From NCBI GenBank assembly GCA_035690725.1, contig DASSKF010000106.1, positions 1-33,004 on the forward strand: DNA of 33,004 bases, given 5' to 3'. The notes beneath the pieces are model-generated. The model searched no databases. It saw only the letters and a program-made list of their open reading frames with translations, and was not told where the DNA came from. The stretch's first letter is position 1, and each line of letters opens with the position of its first letter. The stretch comes from DASSKF01 sp035690725 (GTDB lineage Bacteria > Actinomycetota > Actinomycetes > Actinomycetales > Dermatophilaceae). Both the position numbers and the translations under genes were made by a program. Below, one piece after another: positions 15,233 to 22,443 of this stretch.

Positions 15233-15659
15233 GGCGCGCCGCCCGTCGGTCCGTGCTGGTCCTCAGCGGCAGGGGCTGAGTGGCGGCTGCGCCTCGGGGA
15301 CGTCGCAGGGCCGAGCGCCGCCGGCCGGGCCGTCGGTGGCGCCGTAGAGCCGCGCGAGCACGCGGAGGCCGAGCTGGTGCAGGCTGCGAGGGGCGAGCGA
15401 GCGCTGGGGGGCAGGGTGGCGAGTCATGGATCGTCTCCGGGAACGGGGGCCGCGAGGTGCGGCAGGGGCTGGCAGGAGGCCGGTCAGGCGCAGGGATGCC
15501 AGCACGTGGCCGGCCGAGGACACCGCGGACAGCGGTGCGTCGGCATTCGCCACGTCACGGGAGACATGACCCAAGTCGAGCACGCGCGCGACGGTCTCGT
15601 CCAGTGACCGGACGGGTCATCTCGAAGCGCGGACGGCCCAGGTGTCGCCGCGTCAGCAG
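15233..15659. other. 427-bp stretch without an intact gene
   Basis: No ORF here has a convincing start and domain. On the minus strand a segment at about 15600-15470 (reading ETVARVLDLGHVSRDVANADAPLSAVSSAGHVL) looks protein-like but lacks a supported start. Together with the broken frame at 15660-15867 it suggests decayed coding DNA; I do not recognise the family. Confidence 0.4.
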
Positions 15660-15867
15660 TCAGCGCAGGTGGCCGAGCACGACGAAGTCGAGGTGCCACC
15701 GGTTCTGCGGCCGGACGACCGGGTAGGGGAGCGCGTCCAGGGGCAGCAGCTGCCGGGTCGATGTCGCCGGCGACCAGGTCCTCCCCGAAGTGGTCGGCGT
15801 ACTCCCGGTGCCCGGGAACGCCCCTGGGGAACCCGTCGCCGTTGAAGTCGTACGGCGGGGGTGAACA
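15660..15867 (-). pseudogene. frameshifted gene remnant
   Basis: Two minus-strand frames show coding-like composition, with nearly every third position G or C, and they join only if a one- or two-base shift is allowed near 15757-15770. The upstream part reads YDFNGDGFPRGVPGHREYAD and FGEDLVAGDID; the downstream part, in another frame, reads QLLPLDALPYPVVRPQNRWH and LDFVVLGHLR before a TGA at 15660-15662. No start codon with a ribosome site is present, since the upstream side runs into the copper-responsive promoter. YDFNGDG recalls FG-GAP or calcium-loop repeats, but this is too short to name. A sequencing error is an alternative to true decay. Confidence 0.35.
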
Positions 15868-15901
15868 AGGTGGCTCTCGCGGGGGCGGCCACGTCGAGCC
15901 A

Positions 15902-15920
15902 TATACTCCCTGGGGGTATG
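15902..15920 (+). promoter_or_regulatory. CsoR-type operator overlapping the -10 of the copper chaperone gene
   Basis: TATACTCCCTGGGGGTATG is a near-palindrome: ATACTCCC against GGGGGTAT, one mismatch, around one base. It matches the known CsoR/RcnR pattern of A/T-flanked C and G runs. TATACT at 15902-15907 is itself a near-consensus -10 box, so a bound repressor would block the polymerase. The chaperone ATG is 43 nt downstream. No csoR is in the window. Confidence 0.7.
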
Positions 15921-15962
15921 ATTGGGCATTCGGTCCACGTTCCGACGAAGGGAGACCAGAGG

Positions 15963-16184
15963 ATGACCATGAAGACCTACACCGTGACCGGCATGACCTG
16001 CGGCCACTGCGCCCACGCGGTGACCGAGGAGCTCTCGGCGCTGCCGGGGGTGCAGGAGGTCCAGGTGGACCTGGTCGCCGGTGGCGACTCCGCGGTCACC
16101 GTGACGAGCGAGCAGGAGCTCCCGCGGGAGTCGGTGGCGGGCGCCCTCGACGAGGCCGGCGACTACCGCTTGGCCGCCGGCTGA
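15963..16184 (+). CDS. copZ: copper chaperone, heavy-metal-associated (HMA) domain protein
   Basis: A 73-residue cytosolic metallochaperone. TYTVTGMTCGHCAHAVTEEL holds the metal site MTCGHC (residues 11-16, Cys13 and Cys16), followed by LPGVQEVQVDLVAGGDSAVTV and a C-terminal helix (ESVAGALDEAGDYRL): one complete ferredoxin-like HMA fold. It binds Cu(I) and normally hands it to a CopA-type ATPase, which is absent here. ATG 15963 has GGGAGACC about 10 nt upstream; an ATG two codons later is also possible. The CsoR-like operator upstream supports copper and not another metal. A hairpin follows between it and the convergent VOC gene. Confidence 0.9.
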   Translation: MTMKTYTVTGMTCGHCAHAVTEELSALPGVQEVQVDLVAGGDSAVTVTSEQELPRESVAGALDEAGDYRLAAG

Positions 16185-16186
16185 CC

Positions 16187-16213
16187 AGGTCGCCGGGCCT
16201 CGCCCCGGGACCT
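16187..16213. terminator. hairpin between the convergent copZ and VOC genes
   Basis: AGGTC (16187-16191) pairs with GACCT (16209-16213) and CCGGG (16193-16197) with CCCGG (16204-16208), with one bulged G and a 6-nt loop. It fills the 28-bp gap between two convergent stop codons and touches the VOC stop codon. Confidence 0.5.
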
Positions 16214-16572
16214 CAGTCGTCGGCGTGACTGTTGACGTTCACCACGTTGCCGTCCGGTCCACGGACGAGGAACCTGCGGATGCCCCACGGCTCCGTGGTG
16301 AGGGGATGGACGATCTCGTACCCACGGCGTCGTGCCTCGTCGTATGCCTCCTCGACGCCGTCGCCGACCGTCACGGAGATGGCGGCGTTGCACGGAGCAG
16401 TCGCGTCGCGGGTGACCAGCTGGACCGCGGCCCGCCGGTCCGGAGACAGGAACCGGGTGACCCAGTCCATGCCGATCTCTTCATGGCTGAGGCCCAGATA
16501 GTCCTGGTAGAAGGCACGGGCCTCGGCGATGTCCGGGACGGAGAGGTCCGCGAAGACGTGTGTCGGCTGCAT
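16213..16572 (-). CDS. VOC (glyoxalase/bleomycin resistance) family protein
   Basis: A 119-residue single vicinal-oxygen-chelate module pair: beta-alpha-beta-beta-beta starting at HVFADLSVPDIAEARAFYQDYLGL, then DWVTRFLSPDRRAAVQLVTRD, and a second half with VGDGVEEAYDEARRRGYEIVHPLTTEPWGIRRFLVRGPDGNVVNVNSH. The Glu/His metal positions are only partly kept, and it may be a binding or resistance protein and not an enzyme. Its WGIRRFLVRDPDGN-like C-terminus is common in small stand-alone members. ATG 16572 has AGGAG upstream. It lies 79 bp downstream of the hydrolase gene on the same strand, so the two may be co-transcribed under the ArsR-type regulator. Confidence 0.85.
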   Translation of the reverse strand: MQPTHVFADLSVPDIAEARAFYQDYLGLSHEEIGMDWVTRFLSPDRRAAVQLVTRDATAPCNAAISVTVGDGVEEAYDEARRRGYEIVHPLTTEPWGIRRFLVRGPDGNVVNVNSHADD

Positions 16573-16651
16573 CAGCGGCTCCTTTGCCTGGAGTGTCGTC
16601 GCGCACACGCCATGCTGCTCCCATCGGCAAGGTCGAGGACCCCCGACGGGC

Positions 16652-17266
16652 TCACCCAGCGGAATCTCCGGGCTCTTCCCGTCGTGAGACCTTGGCGAGG
16701 AAGCGGAGCACGCGCTCCATGAGCAGCTCGGTCGCCGCCGGATCGTACGCCGGCAGCGAGGAGTCGGTGAACAGGTGCTCGTTGCCGGGGTAGAGGAACA
16801 GCTCCGCCTGGTCGGTCGAGGCGACCAGCTCCCGGGCGGCGTCGAGATCGCCTCCTTCCTCGGCGAAGAACGGGTCGGCGTCCATGCCGTGGACCTGCAC
16901 CGGGACGCCGTCCGGCCACCGGTCGCCGAACTCCGAGACCGGTAGGCAGGCGTGGAGCAGCAGCGCCCCACCTGCGTCCGCGCGGGTCTGTGCCAGCTGC
17001 TGGGCGGGCATGACCCCGAAGGAGAACCCGGCGTAGACCGCACCCGGCGAGGACAGGGACTCGCCGGCAGCCACACCGCGCTCGAGGAGGGCGCCGAAGC
17101 CGGCTTCGCGGGCGTGGGCCATGCCGTCGTCGATCGCGGCGAACGTGCGCCCGTCGAAGAGGTCCGGCGTGTGCACGGTGTGCCCTGCTCCCCGGAGCTC
17201 GTCGGCGAAGGCCGCCACTCCCTCGGTCAGCCCCTGGACGTGGTGGTACAAGACGACCTCTGCCAT
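16652..17266 (-). CDS. dienelactone hydrolase family alpha/beta hydrolase
   Basis: A 204-residue alpha/beta hydrolase. The start MAEVVLYHHVQGLTEGVAAFADELRGAGHTVHTPDLFDGRTF is typical of small DLH-family proteins. The elbow is GFSFG with Ser82, where classical dienelactone hydrolase has Cys; the likely Asp is in DADPFF (near 131) and His164 lies in PGNEHLFTD. It is therefore probably a serine esterase/carboxymethylenebutenolidase-like enzyme of unknown substrate. ATG 17266 is chosen from the family N-terminus. It is divergent from an ArsR-type regulator over 65 bp that contain an inverted repeat, and the VOC gene follows it. Confidence 0.87.
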   Translation of the reverse strand: MAEVVLYHHVQGLTEGVAAFADELRGAGHTVHTPDLFDGRTFAAIDDGMAHAREAGFGALLERGVAAGESLSSPGAVYAGFSFGVMPAQQLAQTRADAGGALLLHACLPVSEFGDRWPDGVPVQVHGMDADPFFAEEGGDLDAARELVASTDQAELFLYPGNEHLFTDSSLPAYDPAATELLMERVLRFLAKVSRREEPGDSAG

Positions 17267-17270
17267 GAGT

Positions 17271-17315
17271 CCTCATCCCAACGATTGATCCAATAATCTA
17301 GAACGTTTGATGAGG
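17271..17315. promoter_or_regulatory. inverted repeat in the hydrolase/ArsR divergent region
   Basis: CCTCATC (17271-17277) is the exact reverse complement of GATGAGG (17309-17315); just inside, AACG (17280-17283) matches CGTT (17304-17307). The AT-rich centre contains promoter-like sequence for both genes. A site for the ArsR-type regulator is the simple inference; the long spacing is atypical for one dimer. Confidence 0.35.
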
Positions 17316-17316
17316 G

Positions 17317-17322
17317 TAGTCT
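17317..17322 (+). promoter_or_regulatory. -10 box TAGTCT of the ArsR-type regulator gene
   Basis: TAGTCT lies 9 nt before ATG 17332, and no Shine-Dalgarno lies between, so the mRNA should have almost no leader. The box directly follows the inverted repeat at 17271-17315, which would allow autoregulation. Confidence 0.4.
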
Positions 17323-17331
17323 GTTCGGACC

Positions 17332-17943
17332 ATGTCCAGCAAGCCTCCTTCTCCCGACTACCAGCTCGCCGACCGGCTCGCGCTCACGACGCCGGCCCAG
17401 GTCCGTGCCATCGGCAACCCGCTGCGGACGACGATCCTGGGCCTGCTCCACGAGCGGGCAGCCACGGTCACGGAGCTGGCCGATGCGGTGGCCCGGCCGA
17501 AGAGCACGGTCGCCCACCACGTCAAGGTGCTGGCCGGCACCGGGCTGCTGCGCGTGGTGCGGACCCGCCGGGTCCGCGCGATCGAGGAGCGCTTCTACGG
17601 CCGTACGGCGCGCATGTTCTACGTTCCGGTCGAGCCGGGCGCCGACGGGGAGACCATGCCGACGGACCTCAACGACTTCGAGGTGGCGGCCCGGGAGTCA
17701 GCGGCGGCCTTCCGCGACCGCCGCCTGTGGGGCTTCATCCGGCATGCACGCCTCCCCGAGGAGCGCGCCGCCGAGTTCTGGGACCGCATGGCGGCGCTGG
17801 TGCGCGAGTTCGACGAGCTGCCCAGGTCAGGGGACACCGTCTACGGCTTCGCCGTCGGCATCTACCCGACCGAGCATCCCCGCCTGCCGGAGAGTACGGA
17901 AGACCGGGATGACGGCTCGGACACGACGGCGCTCAGTCCGTGA
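17332..17943 (+). CDS. ArsR-type winged-helix transcriptional regulator
   Basis: A 203-residue DNA-binding protein. The winged helix-turn-helix spans about residues 24-95: RAIGNPLRTTILGLLHERAATVTELADAVARPKSTVAHHVKVLAGTGLLRVVRTRRVRAIEERFYGRTARMFYV. The second half (ALSP end, with LNDFEVAARESAAAFRDRRLWGFIRH and EFWDRMAALVREFDELP) resembles effector domains of helix-turn-helix domain proteins annotated as ArsR family; no metal-binding Cys motif is present, so it is unlikely to sense metals. It probably controls the divergent hydrolase/VOC pair and itself. Its last bases overlap a small minus-strand ORF. Confidence 0.88.
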   Translation: MSSKPPSPDYQLADRLALTTPAQVRAIGNPLRTTILGLLHERAATVTELADAVARPKSTVAHHVKVLAGTGLLRVVRTRRVRAIEERFYGRTARMFYVPVEPGADGETMPTDLNDFEVAARESAAAFRDRRLWGFIRHARLPEERAAEFWDRMAALVREFDELPRSGDTVYGFAVGIYPTEHPRLPESTEDRDDGSDTTALSP

Positions 17944-18049
17944 TGTCGATGGTCCCGTCGTCGCTGACGGGGAAGATCCCCCGCGATAGGTCGTTGGCGG
18001 CTCTGCCGGTGACGATGGTGAAGTTGGGTGCCACGCTCACGGCAGCCAT
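17933..18049 (-). CDS. possible small ORF or gene remnant of 38 residues
   Basis: The minus-strand frame reads MAAVSVAPNFTIVTGRAAND and then LSRGIFPVSDDGTIDITD before TGA. Nearly every codon ends in G or C, as in real genes of this genome, and the composition looks like protein. It overlaps the 3' end of the ArsR-type gene by 11 bp, has no clear ribosome site, and begins about 60 bp from tRNA-Lys. It may be a genuine small protein or the tail of a lost gene. Family not recognised. Confidence 0.25.
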   Translation of the reverse strand: MAAVSVAPNFTIVTGRAANDLSRGIFPVSDDGTIDITD

Positions 18050-18109
18050 CGCAGCCGATCCCACCGACAACGCGCGAGATCCGTGGGCAGCCGCCCGGGC
18101 GCGAAGAAG

Positions 18110-18182
<73 letters not shown>

Positions 18183-18319
18183 AACGAGGAGAAAAGGTAT
18201 CAGGCGGGCGACGCATCCACGAAATCGGTTCCGAGATGCGCGCCGGCGGCGGCCTTTCCAGACTTGTCCTGACCGACGTCCCGAGGTGCGAGCTGCTCGG
18301 GCCCGACGAAGGAGACGCC

Positions 18320-19399
18320 ATGGCACGACGACCCGACGGCCGGTCGCGAGGGCCGGACCGCAGCGACGCCCCCGACCCGGAGCACGAGAGCAAGGCCAGC
18401 AGCCCGACCAAGCTGCGCCGGCCGTTGTGGATGTTCGCGGGCAGGCGTGCGGTGGCCGAGTTCATGGGCGACCACTGCACGGACCTCGCCGCCGCACTGA
18501 CCTACTTCTCGGTGCAGTCCCTGTTCCCGGCGTTCATCGCCATCGTGTCGCTGCTGGGGGTGTTCGGCCAGGGGCCCAAGACGACGGACGCCCTTCTCAA
18601 CGTGGTCTCGCAGGCCGGCATGGGCACCAGCTCGGTGCAGAACATCCGGGAGGTGCTCAACCAGCTGCAGAGCTCGCCGGGTGCCGGGCTGGGCCTGGTC
18701 CTCGGCCTGTTGGGCGCCCTGTGGTCGGCGTCCGGATACGTCGGGGCCTTCGGGCGGGCGCTGAACCGGATCTACGAGATCGAGGAGGGTCGGCCGTTCT
18801 GGAAGCTCAAGCCGATCCAGATCCTCATCACCCTCGTGATCCTCGTGCTCGTCGCCCTCGTGGCGATCATGCTGGTGGTGAGCGGGCCGCTGGCCCAGTC
18901 CATCGGCAACGTGATCGGGCTCGGCAGCGTCGCGGTCACCGTGTGGGGCATCGCGAAGTGGCCGGTGCTGCTGCTGTTCGTCATCTTCATCGTCGCGCTG
19001 CTCTACTGGTCCACCCCGAACATCCAGCAGCCGAGGTTCCGGTGGATCAGCGTGGGTGCGGCGCTCGCGATCGTCGTGTGGATCCTGGCCTCGTTGGCCT
19101 TCGGCTTCTACGTGGCGAACTTCTCCAGCTACAACAAGACCTACGGCGCGCTGGCCGGCGTCATCGTGTTCCTGCTCTGGCTGTGGATCACCAACATCGC
19201 CCTCCTGCTCGGCGCCGAGGTCGATGCCGAGCTCGAGCGCAGCCGCGAGCTGCAGGCCGGGCTCCCGGCGGCCGAGGAGATCCAGCTGCCCCCGCGGGAC
19301 GACAGCGGGATCGAGAAGAAGCAGGAGAAGGAGCAGAAGGCGATCGACCGTGCGCACGAGCTGCGCCGCGAGTTCGGGGAGGACCGCTCCGACCGCTGA
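18320..19399 (+). CDS. YihY/virulence factor BrkB family membrane protein
   Basis: A 359-residue integral membrane protein. After a charged ~40-residue N-terminal tail comes the family core: FMGDHCTDLAAALTYFSVQSLFPAFIAIVSLLG, then segments near LGLVLGLLGALWSASGYVGAFGRALNRIYEIEE, ILITLVILVLVALVAIMLVV, WPVLLLFVIFIVALLYW, ISVGAALAIVVWILASLAFGFYV and YGALAGVIVFLLWLWITNIALLLGAEVDAELER, six or so in all. The last motif with its Asn and acidic residues is diagnostic. The Lys/Glu-rich tail is cytosolic. Function is not established; despite old names it is not RNase BN. ATG 18320 has GAAGGAGA upstream. A 15-bp hairpin terminates the unit. Confidence 0.92.
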   Translation: MARRPDGRSRGPDRSDAPDPEHESKASSPTKLRRPLWMFAGRRAVAEFMGDHCTDLAAALTYFSVQSLFPAFIAIVSLLGVFGQGPKTTDALLNVVSQAGMGTSSVQNIREVLNQLQSSPGAGLGLVLGLLGALWSASGYVGAFGRALNRIYEIEEGRPFWKLKPIQILITLVILVLVALVAIMLVVSGPLAQSIGNVIGLGSVAVTVWGIAKWPVLLLFVIFIVALLYWSTPNIQQPRFRWISVGAALAIVVWILASLAFGFYVANFSSYNKTYGALAGVIVFLLWLWITNIALLLGAEVDAELERSRELQAGLPAAEEIQLPPRDDSGIEKKQEKEQKAIDRAHELRREFGEDRSDR

Positions 19400-19414
19400 A
19401 CCGGTGGTGACAGC

Positions 19415-19448
19415 GGACGAGCCCCGACCCGGAGGTCGGGGCTCGTCC
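19415..19448. terminator. hairpin terminator between the YihY gene and tRNA-His
   Basis: GGACGAGCCCCGACC (19415-19429) and GGTCGGGGCTCGTCC (19434-19448) form a perfect 15-bp stem with a 4-nt CGGA loop. It lies between a plus-strand gene end and the 3' end of a minus-strand tRNA, so it can serve both. There is no T tract. Confidence 0.75.
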
Positions 19449-19454
19449 CGGTGG

Positions 19455-19527
19455 GGTGAGTGACGGGACTTGAACCCGCGACATCTGCGACCACAACGCA
19501 GCGCTCTACCAGCTGAGCTACACCCAC
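19455..19527 (-). tRNA. tRNA-His (GUG anticodon)
   Basis: Minus strand: acceptor GTGGGTG pairs with CACTCAC (one G-U), anticodon loop TTGTGGT on CTGCG/CGCAG, T arm GCGGG-TTCAAGT-CCCGT. Discriminator C at 19455 faces an encoded extra G at 19528, the tRNA-His identity pair (G-1:C73). CCA is encoded in the DNA (complement of 19452-19454), unlike the other tRNAs here. Confidence 0.96.
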
Positions 19528-19641
19528 CATGCGGAACGCACCAACCATGCCTCTCGACCGGCCGGTGCGAACGTCGGCGACCATGGTAGCGGCTGCCCGG
19601 GGTGCTCCCGACCACCGGGCTGCCCAGCCACGCGGGGCGCG

Positions 19642-20310
19642 TCAGGTCGAGGGCGGTGTCACCTGGTGCCTGGCCGCGATCCGCTTGGCCGTCGGCGAGT
19701 CCGGGCCGGGCTGCGGCACGAACACGGCCTCCCGGTAGTAGCGCAGTTCGGCGATGCTCTCCCGGATGTCGGCCAGCGCCCGGTGGCCCCCGTTCTTCTG
19801 CGGCGCGTTGAAGTAGGCGCGCGGGTACCACCGGCGGGACAGCTCCTTGATCGAGGAGACGTCGATGATCCGGTAGTGCAGGTGCGCGTCCAGCTCGGGC
19901 ATGTCCCGCGCCAGGAAGCCCCGGTCGGTCGCCACGGTGTTGCCGCCCAGCGGCGCCTTGCCGGGCTCGGGCACCCACTCGCGCACGTAGGCCATGACCC
20001 GCTCCTGCGCGTCCTCCAGGGTGGTGCCCGTCTCCAGCTCCTCGAGCAGGCGGCTGGTCGTGTGCATGTCCCGCACGAACGGCACCATCTGCTCCAGCGC
20101 CTCCGCCGGCGGCGTGATGACCAGGTCGACGCCGTCGCCGAGCTGGTTGAGCTCGAAGTCGGTCACCAGCGCCGCCACCTCCACGAGGGCGTCGGCGGTC
20201 AGGTCGAGACCGGTCATCTCGCAGTCGATCCAGACGATCCGGTCCGCGTGGGCACGGTCCGAGGAGGCGGGCGAGGCGGGCTGCTCGGGGCTCTGGTCGT
20301 CGGCTGTCAC
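19642..20310 (-). CDS. orn: oligoribonuclease
   Basis: 3'-5' exoribonuclease that degrades the shortest RNAs (including pGpG) to mononucleotides. The 222-residue product has a ~22-residue acidic N-terminal extension and then a DEDDh exonuclease: RIVWIDCEMTGLDL (Exo I Asp/Glu near residues 30-32), MHTTSRLLEELE, GNTVATDRGFLARDMPELDAHLHYRIIDVSSIKEL (Exo II) and KNGGHRALADIRESI with the catalytic His and Asp (Exo III). GTG 20310 is chosen because a -10 box sits 7 nt upstream and the protein then begins MTADDQ; an internal start would cut off Exo I. It follows the pfkB-type gene closely but appears to have its own promoter. Confidence 0.95.
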   Translation of the reverse strand: MTADDQSPEQPASPASSDRAHADRIVWIDCEMTGLDLTADALVEVAALVTDFELNQLGDGVDLVITPPAEALEQMVPFVRDMHTTSRLLEELETGTTLEDAQERVMAYVREWVPEPGKAPLGGNTVATDRGFLARDMPELDAHLHYRIIDVSSIKELSRRWYPRAYFNAPQKNGGHRALADIRESIAELRYYREAVFVPQPGPDSPTAKRIAARHQVTPPST

Positions 20311-20317
20311 GCCCGTC

Positions 20318-20323
20318 AGACTA
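20318..20323 (-). promoter_or_regulatory. -10 box TAGTCT of orn, overlapping the upstream stop codon
   Basis: On the minus strand TAGTCT lies 7 nt before the GTG start of orn, and its TAG is the stop codon of the sugar-phosphate kinase gene. No Shine-Dalgarno is present, so leaderless expression is likely. Confidence 0.45.
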
Positions 20324-21262
20324 CGGGCCCGTGCCCCCGTCGGTGGGGAGGGACTCCACGGCCACCAGCTCGCGGAGGCGACGGTATGCCGAGTGGTCCA
20401 GCTCCCCCGCCAGCGGTGCCAGGACGGCCGCGGCCGACAGGGCGGTGGCCTCGGCGAGCCGTACCGGCCAGGGCGTGCCGTCCGCGAGGCCGGCCGCGAG
20501 GGCGGCGACGCAGGCGTCGCCGGCGCCCGTCGGGTTGCCCGGAGACCGCTCCGGCGGCCGGGCCCGCCAGGTGCCCTCGTGCCCGACGGCGAGCAGGCCG
20601 TCGGCGCCGCAGCTGACGACGGCCGTCCCGGCACCGTCGTCGCGCAGCCGTGCAGCGGCCCGGAGCGGGTCGTCCAGCCCGGTCGTCGCCCGGGCCTCCT
20701 CGAGGTTCGGCTTGACCACGTCCGGTCCCGCCGCCAGGGCGTGCCGGAGGGGCTCGCCCGCGGCGTCGACGACGGTGGCGACGCTCTGCCGGGCCGCCAG
20801 GGTGACGAGCACGGCATACGACTCCGGAGGGGCGCCGGGGGGCAGGCTCCCGGACAGCGCCACGACGCGGACCCGGCCCAACAGCGCGGTGTAGCGCTCG
20901 ACGAAGGTGGCCCAGTCGGCCTGTGCCAGCGGGGAACCCGGCTCGTTGAAGACGGTGGCGTCGCCGTCCGCCTCGGAGACGACGGTGACGGTGCGTCGCG
21001 AGCTGCCACTCGTCAGCGGCACCAGCTCGGCCGGCAGGCCGTGCGCGGCCAGTTCCGCCCGGACCTCCTCACCGGTCGCACCGCCGGCGAAGCCCAGGGC
21101 GAGGACGTCACGGCCCAGGGACTGCAGCACCCGGGCGACGTTGACGCCCTTGCCGCCGGCGCGGGAGCCGACCGACCCGACCCGGTGGGAGCCGTGGGGG
21201 ACCAGGCGCTCCACGGTGTAGGTCACGTCGAGCGCGGTGTTGGGGGTGACGGTGAGGATCAC
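20321..21262 (-). CDS. PfkB-family sugar-phosphate kinase (1-phosphofructokinase / tagatose-6-phosphate kinase type)
   Basis: ATP-dependent kinase of a phosphorylated hexose, 313 residues. MILTVTPNTALDVTYTVERL is the classic start of FruK/LacC-type enzymes; GGKGVNVARVLQSLGRDVLALGFAGG (from about residue 36) is the first PfkB signature, VKPNLEEA lies mid-protein, and SPGNPTGAGDACVAALAAGLA holds the anion hole and catalytic Asp. Sequence alone does not separate fructose-1-phosphate from tagatose-6-phosphate kinases. Being translationally coupled to nagA (GTGA overlap) and near a class II aldolase, tagatose-6-phosphate is the favoured substrate. There is no PTS fructose gene nearby, which argues against FruK. 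Confidence 0.85.
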   Translation of the reverse strand: MILTVTPNTALDVTYTVERLVPHGSHRVGSVGSRAGGKGVNVARVLQSLGRDVLALGFAGGATGEEVRAELAAHGLPAELVPLTSGSSRRTVTVVSEADGDATVFNEPGSPLAQADWATFVERYTALLGRVRVVALSGSLPPGAPPESYAVLVTLAARQSVATVVDAAGEPLRHALAAGPDVVKPNLEEARATTGLDDPLRAAARLRDDGAGTAVVSCGADGLLAVGHEGTWRARPPERSPGNPTGAGDACVAALAAGLADGTPWPVRLAEATALSAAAVLAPLAGELDHSAYRRLRELVAVESLPTDGGTGP

Positions 21263-22443
21263 GGGACCCAGCGGCCACCCGTCATCACCCGGGCCACGGC
21301 CAGCTCGGGGGAGAGTGCCACCACGTCGGCGCGGCGGCCGGGGGCCAGGTCGCCGAGGTCGTCGCGCCCGAGCGCGGCCGCCGGCGTCGTGGAGGTGACC
21401 GCCACCGCGTCCTCCAGGGAGAGGCCGACCACCTGCACCGCCCGCCGGAAGGCGACGTCCATCGTCAGGGTGCTGCCGGCGATCGACCCGCCGTCGACGA
21501 GCCGGGCCACGCCTTCCTCGACGTGCACCGGCAGCCCGCCGAGCACGTACTCGCCGTCACCGACCCCCGTCGCCGCCATCGCGTCGGTGACCAGCGTGAC
21601 GCGACCGGTGCCGGCGACGCGGAGCACGTCGCGGGCGATCGCCGGGTGCAGGTGCACGCCGTCGTTGATGAGCTCCACGAGCACCCGGTCGTCCTCGAGC
21701 AGGGCGGTGACGGGACCGGGCTCACGGTGGTGCACCGGCCGCATCGCGTTGAACAGGTGCGTGGCCACCCGGGCGCCGGCGTCCACGGCCGCGCGGGTCA
21801 CGTCATACGAGGCGTCGGTGTGGCCCACGGCAGCCAGCACACCGCGCGCGGCGAGCAGCTCCACGGCCGGTATGCCGCCCGGCAGCTCGGGGGCCACCGT
21901 CACCATCCGCACCGTGCCCTCGCCGGCGTCGAGCAGCCGGGTGAGCGAGGAGCGGTCCGGCGGGCACAGCACGTGCGGGTCGTGGGCGCCGCGGCGGGCG
22001 TCGCTGAGGAAGGGGCCCTCGAGGTGCTGGCCCGCCACGGTGGCCCGGCCGGGCTCGGAGCCGACGAGGGGGGTGAGTGCGCGGACCTGGCGCTCGAGCT
22101 CGGGGACCTCGGCCGAGACGAGGCTGGCCAGCAGCGTGGTGGTGCCGTGGCGCAGGTGCTCCTCGGCCGCGCGCCGCACCGCGTCCGCGGCGCCGTCGGT
22201 GAAGGCCGCTCCAGCGCCACCGTGCACGTGCAGGTCGATGAACCCCGGGACCAGCGTGACGTCCCCCAGCTCCTCGTCGGCAGGGTGCGGCGGCTCGCCG
22301 CGGCCGGCGGCGACGACCTGCGTCCCGACGACCGCCAGCCAGCCCGGGCGGAGCACGGCACCCTCGCTGACGACGGCGGCCGCCGTGAGGACCCGCGCCT
22401 CGGCGGGAAGGCCGGCCGGGGTGCGGGGCAGTCCGGCGCTCAT
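21259..22443 (-). CDS. nagA: N-acetylhexosamine-6-phosphate deacetylase
   Basis: Removes the acetyl group from N-acetylglucosamine-6-phosphate (NagA) or N-acetylgalactosamine-6-phosphate (AgaA). The 394-residue amidohydrolase shows the metal motif FIDLHVHGGAG near residue 70, HLEGPFLS with the metal Glu, VGHTDASYD, THLFNAM, INDGVHLHP and LVTDAMAATG with the catalytic Asp, then AGSTLTMDVAFRRAV and a C-terminal APGRRADVVALS return to the small domain. All catalytic features are present. ATG 22443 overlaps the deoR stop and its own stop overlaps the kinase start, so deoR-nagA-kinase is one coupled operon. Substrate choice depends on the island as a whole. Confidence 0.92.
   Translation of the reverse strand: MSAGLPRTPAGLPAEARVLTAAAVVSEGAVLRPGWLAVVGTQVVAAGRGEPPHPADEELGDVTLVPGFIDLHVHGGAGAAFTDGAADAVRRAAEEHLRHGTTTLLASLVSAEVPELERQVRALTPLVGSEPGRATVAGQHLEGPFLSDARRGAHDPHVLCPPDRSSLTRLLDAGEGTVRMVTVAPELPGGIPAVELLAARGVLAAVGHTDASYDVTRAAVDAGARVATHLFNAMRPVHHREPGPVTALLEDDRVLVELINDGVHLHPAIARDVLRVAGTGRVTLVTDAMAATGVGDGEYVLGGLPVHVEEGVARLVDGGSIAGSTLTMDVAFRRAVQVVGLSLEDAVAVTSTTPAAALGRDDLGDLAPGRRADVVALSPELAVARVMTGGRWVP

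Noticed and set aside
18320..19399. Ribonuclease BN
   Set aside because: Old annotations gave YihY proteins this name; the sequence is a membrane protein of the BrkB/YihY type with no nuclease motif.
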